The notes beneath the pieces are model-generated. The model had not been told where the DNA came from. It was given only the letters and a program-made list of their open reading frames with translations, and ran no database searches. Positions 32,131 to 33,000 of a stretch of DNA of 33,000 bases are shown here, piece by piece. Position 1 is the first letter of the stretch. The number at the start of each line of letters is the position of its first letter. The DNA comes from Melghirimyces thermohalophilus (GTDB lineage Bacteria > Bacillota > Bacilli > Thermoactinomycetales > DSM-45169): positions 1 through 33,000 of the forward strand of contig NZ_FMZA01000028.1 of assembly GCF_900102685.1 (NCBI RefSeq). The letters are read 5' to 3'. A program made the position numbers and the translations under genes.

Positions 32131-32772
32131 TTATTTCCCTGCGCTGATCCCCCCGCCCCGAGAGCTGCGGGTACCCGCCGACCCATTTCGAATAGAGGTG
32201 GTTGAGGAGCGGTTTTCTTCAACAAAGTAGGGATATCGCGTATACTGCCGATCCCAGTTAATAAACCCGGTATAATAAGAGCGATAAGCATGAAACTTAG
32301 GCATATCAAAGGGATCGTCATCGAAGAGATCCGTCTCCTCTGTAAAAAGCTGCGGGTGATACTGCTCCCTTACAAACTCTTCAGGTGCCACTTCCACCAA
32401 CACATCGGAAGGATCATCCAAATCCTGGTACACCGTCACCAGGGCCTCCGGATAGGCGAGAAGGTGGCGGTGATAAAAGGGAACAGCCTGCTGTTTAGGT
32501 TTTTGCAAGGATTGAATATGTTTAGAAATCTCTTCTACGCTCTTGCCTTCCACCCGGTAAATATGAGCGGAGTCCTTCTCATCATCGGAACGGCCGTTGG
32601 GAACTTCAGCAAAAAAATCGTACTTCGGATTTTCACTCTCCTTCAATTTCTCCTCCACCGGCGCGACCGCCTCCACACTGCTTTCCACAAGCAATGCGAC
32701 GAGGATGACGATTAAAAGAAGCGGCAAACCGATGAGGAAAGCAACGCTCTTCCATATGTTCCTCTCATCCAA
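32131..32772 (-). CDS. DUF4247 membrane-anchored protein
   Basis: A protein of 213 residues. One membrane segment near the start (SVAFLIGLPLLLIVILVALL) is followed by an outside domain with the DUF4247 pattern: AHIYRVEGKSVEEISKHI, KPKQQ, LVTVYQDLDDPSDVLVEVAP and EEFVREQYHP. The C-terminus is Ser/Gly/Arg rich (SSRGGGISAG). There is no lipobox Cys, unlike many relatives. TTG at 32772 is chosen because AAAGGAGG stands 8 bases before it; the ATG at 32778 is only two bases from that site. It heads the operon with DUF350 and the SpeE-like gene. The function is unknown; envelope stress is inferred from family neighbourhoods. Confidence 0.75.
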   Translation of the reverse strand: MDERNIWKSVAFLIGLPLLLIVILVALLVESSVEAVAPVEEKLKESENPKYDFFAEVPNGRSDDEKDSAHIYRVEGKSVEEISKHIQSLQKPKQQAVPFYHRHLLAYPEALVTVYQDLDDPSDVLVEVAPEEFVREQYHPQLFTEETDLFDDDPFDMPKFHAYRSYYTGFINWDRQYTRYPYFVEENRSSTTSIRNGSAGTRSSRGGGISAGK

Positions 32773-33000
32773 ACACATCGCCTCCTTTGCAAGAAAAATC
32801 AACGTCTATTCTAACAACACCCATCTCTTTTTTCGAGACGAAAAGTTTCTGCTGCAGGCAAAGAGGAAGCCGCTCCCCCTTGCTTCCTCGGCCTGTGATC
32901 TGTCTATAATATGTAGACGGCAACACTGGAATAGAGTACCCCTTCCGTTAAACGGGGTTAGCCGTGTACCCCCAAAGCGAGACCCGGGAGCGGAGTGACC
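32773..33000. other. Right-edge intergenic region with possible structured RNA
   Basis: No gene is visible. GAGGAAGC (32863-32870) and GCTTCCTC (32882-32889) form an 8-bp stem. A plus-strand TATAAT (32905-32910) is followed by a possible long stem, GTAGACGGC (32913-32921) with GCCGTGTAC (32961-32969), one mismatch, enclosing CCCC/GGGG arms (32939-32942 and 32954-32957). It could be the leader of a plus-strand gene beyond the window. I do not recognise a known riboswitch class. Confidence 0.3.

Noticed and set aside
1-33000. CRISPR arrays, tRNA or rRNA genes, phage or defence systems
   Set aside because: No regularly spaced repeats, cloverleaf or conserved rRNA sequence, and no nuclease, integrase or capsid-type genes were seen on reading both strands.

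Overview
The window looks like chromosomal DNA of a Gram-positive, spore-former-type Bacillota. Most genes have strong AGGAGG-like ribosome binding sites, with GTG and TTG starts used freely. There are lipobox lipoproteins and rho-independent terminators, and the regulators are of LacI, DeoR/FruR, FCD-type GntR, MerR, Rrf2 and HTH-TPR types. The style of gene content recalls Thermoactinomycetaceae or related Bacilli; this is inference, since no rRNA or other marker gene is present. Nearly everything is on the minus strand. Exceptions are a transposase tail at the left edge, an Rrf2 regulator plus methyltransferase pair, and a decayed IS end.

Layout on the minus strand, given from left to right. 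(1) 1-380: 3' end of an IS1182-like element. (2) 683-2310: histidine phosphatase and a small lipoprotein. (3) 2404-9344: a carbohydrate module, read 9344 to 2404 as sugar-phosphate isomerase/epimerase, Gfo/Idh dehydrogenase, ABC solute-binding lipoprotein, two permeases and a LacI regulator. A perfect 16-bp palindrome at 9591-9606 lies upstream. (4) 10016-11205 (+): Rrf2 regulator and SAM methyltransferase. (5) 11403-14978: a fructose PTS operon, fruR-fruK-EIIBC-EIIA. (6) 15134-15340: a small zinc-ribbon-like protein. (7) 15606-22305: a six-gene catabolic operon of ESS-family transporter, GntR regulator, alpha/beta-hydrolase-fold protein, DUF6282 amidohydrolase-like protein, GlcD and GlcF.

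(8) 22713-26518: a MerR regulator (LiuR-like), an acyl-CoA synthetase and a large acyl-CoA dehydrogenase, with a promoter-operator carrying AACGT repeats. (9) 26790-26984: relic of a second IS1182-like 3' end, in the same orientation as the first. (10) 27013-28284: secreted M14 zinc carboxypeptidase. (11) 28401-29853: an HTH-TPR (RRNPP-type) regulator followed by an overlapping 46-residue exported-peptide gene, apparently an uncharacterised peptide quorum-sensing cassette. (12) 30147-32772: DUF4247, DUF350 and a membrane-anchored spermidine-synthase-like enzyme, probably an envelope-related set.

The strongest candidates for something undescribed are the regulator/peptide pair beside a secreted carboxypeptidase, and the transporter-GntR-hydrolase-DUF6282-GlcDF operon. 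In that operon the alpha/beta-hydrolase-fold protein appears to lack both the usual Ser nucleophile and the usual Asp. No tRNA, rRNA or CRISPR array was seen.
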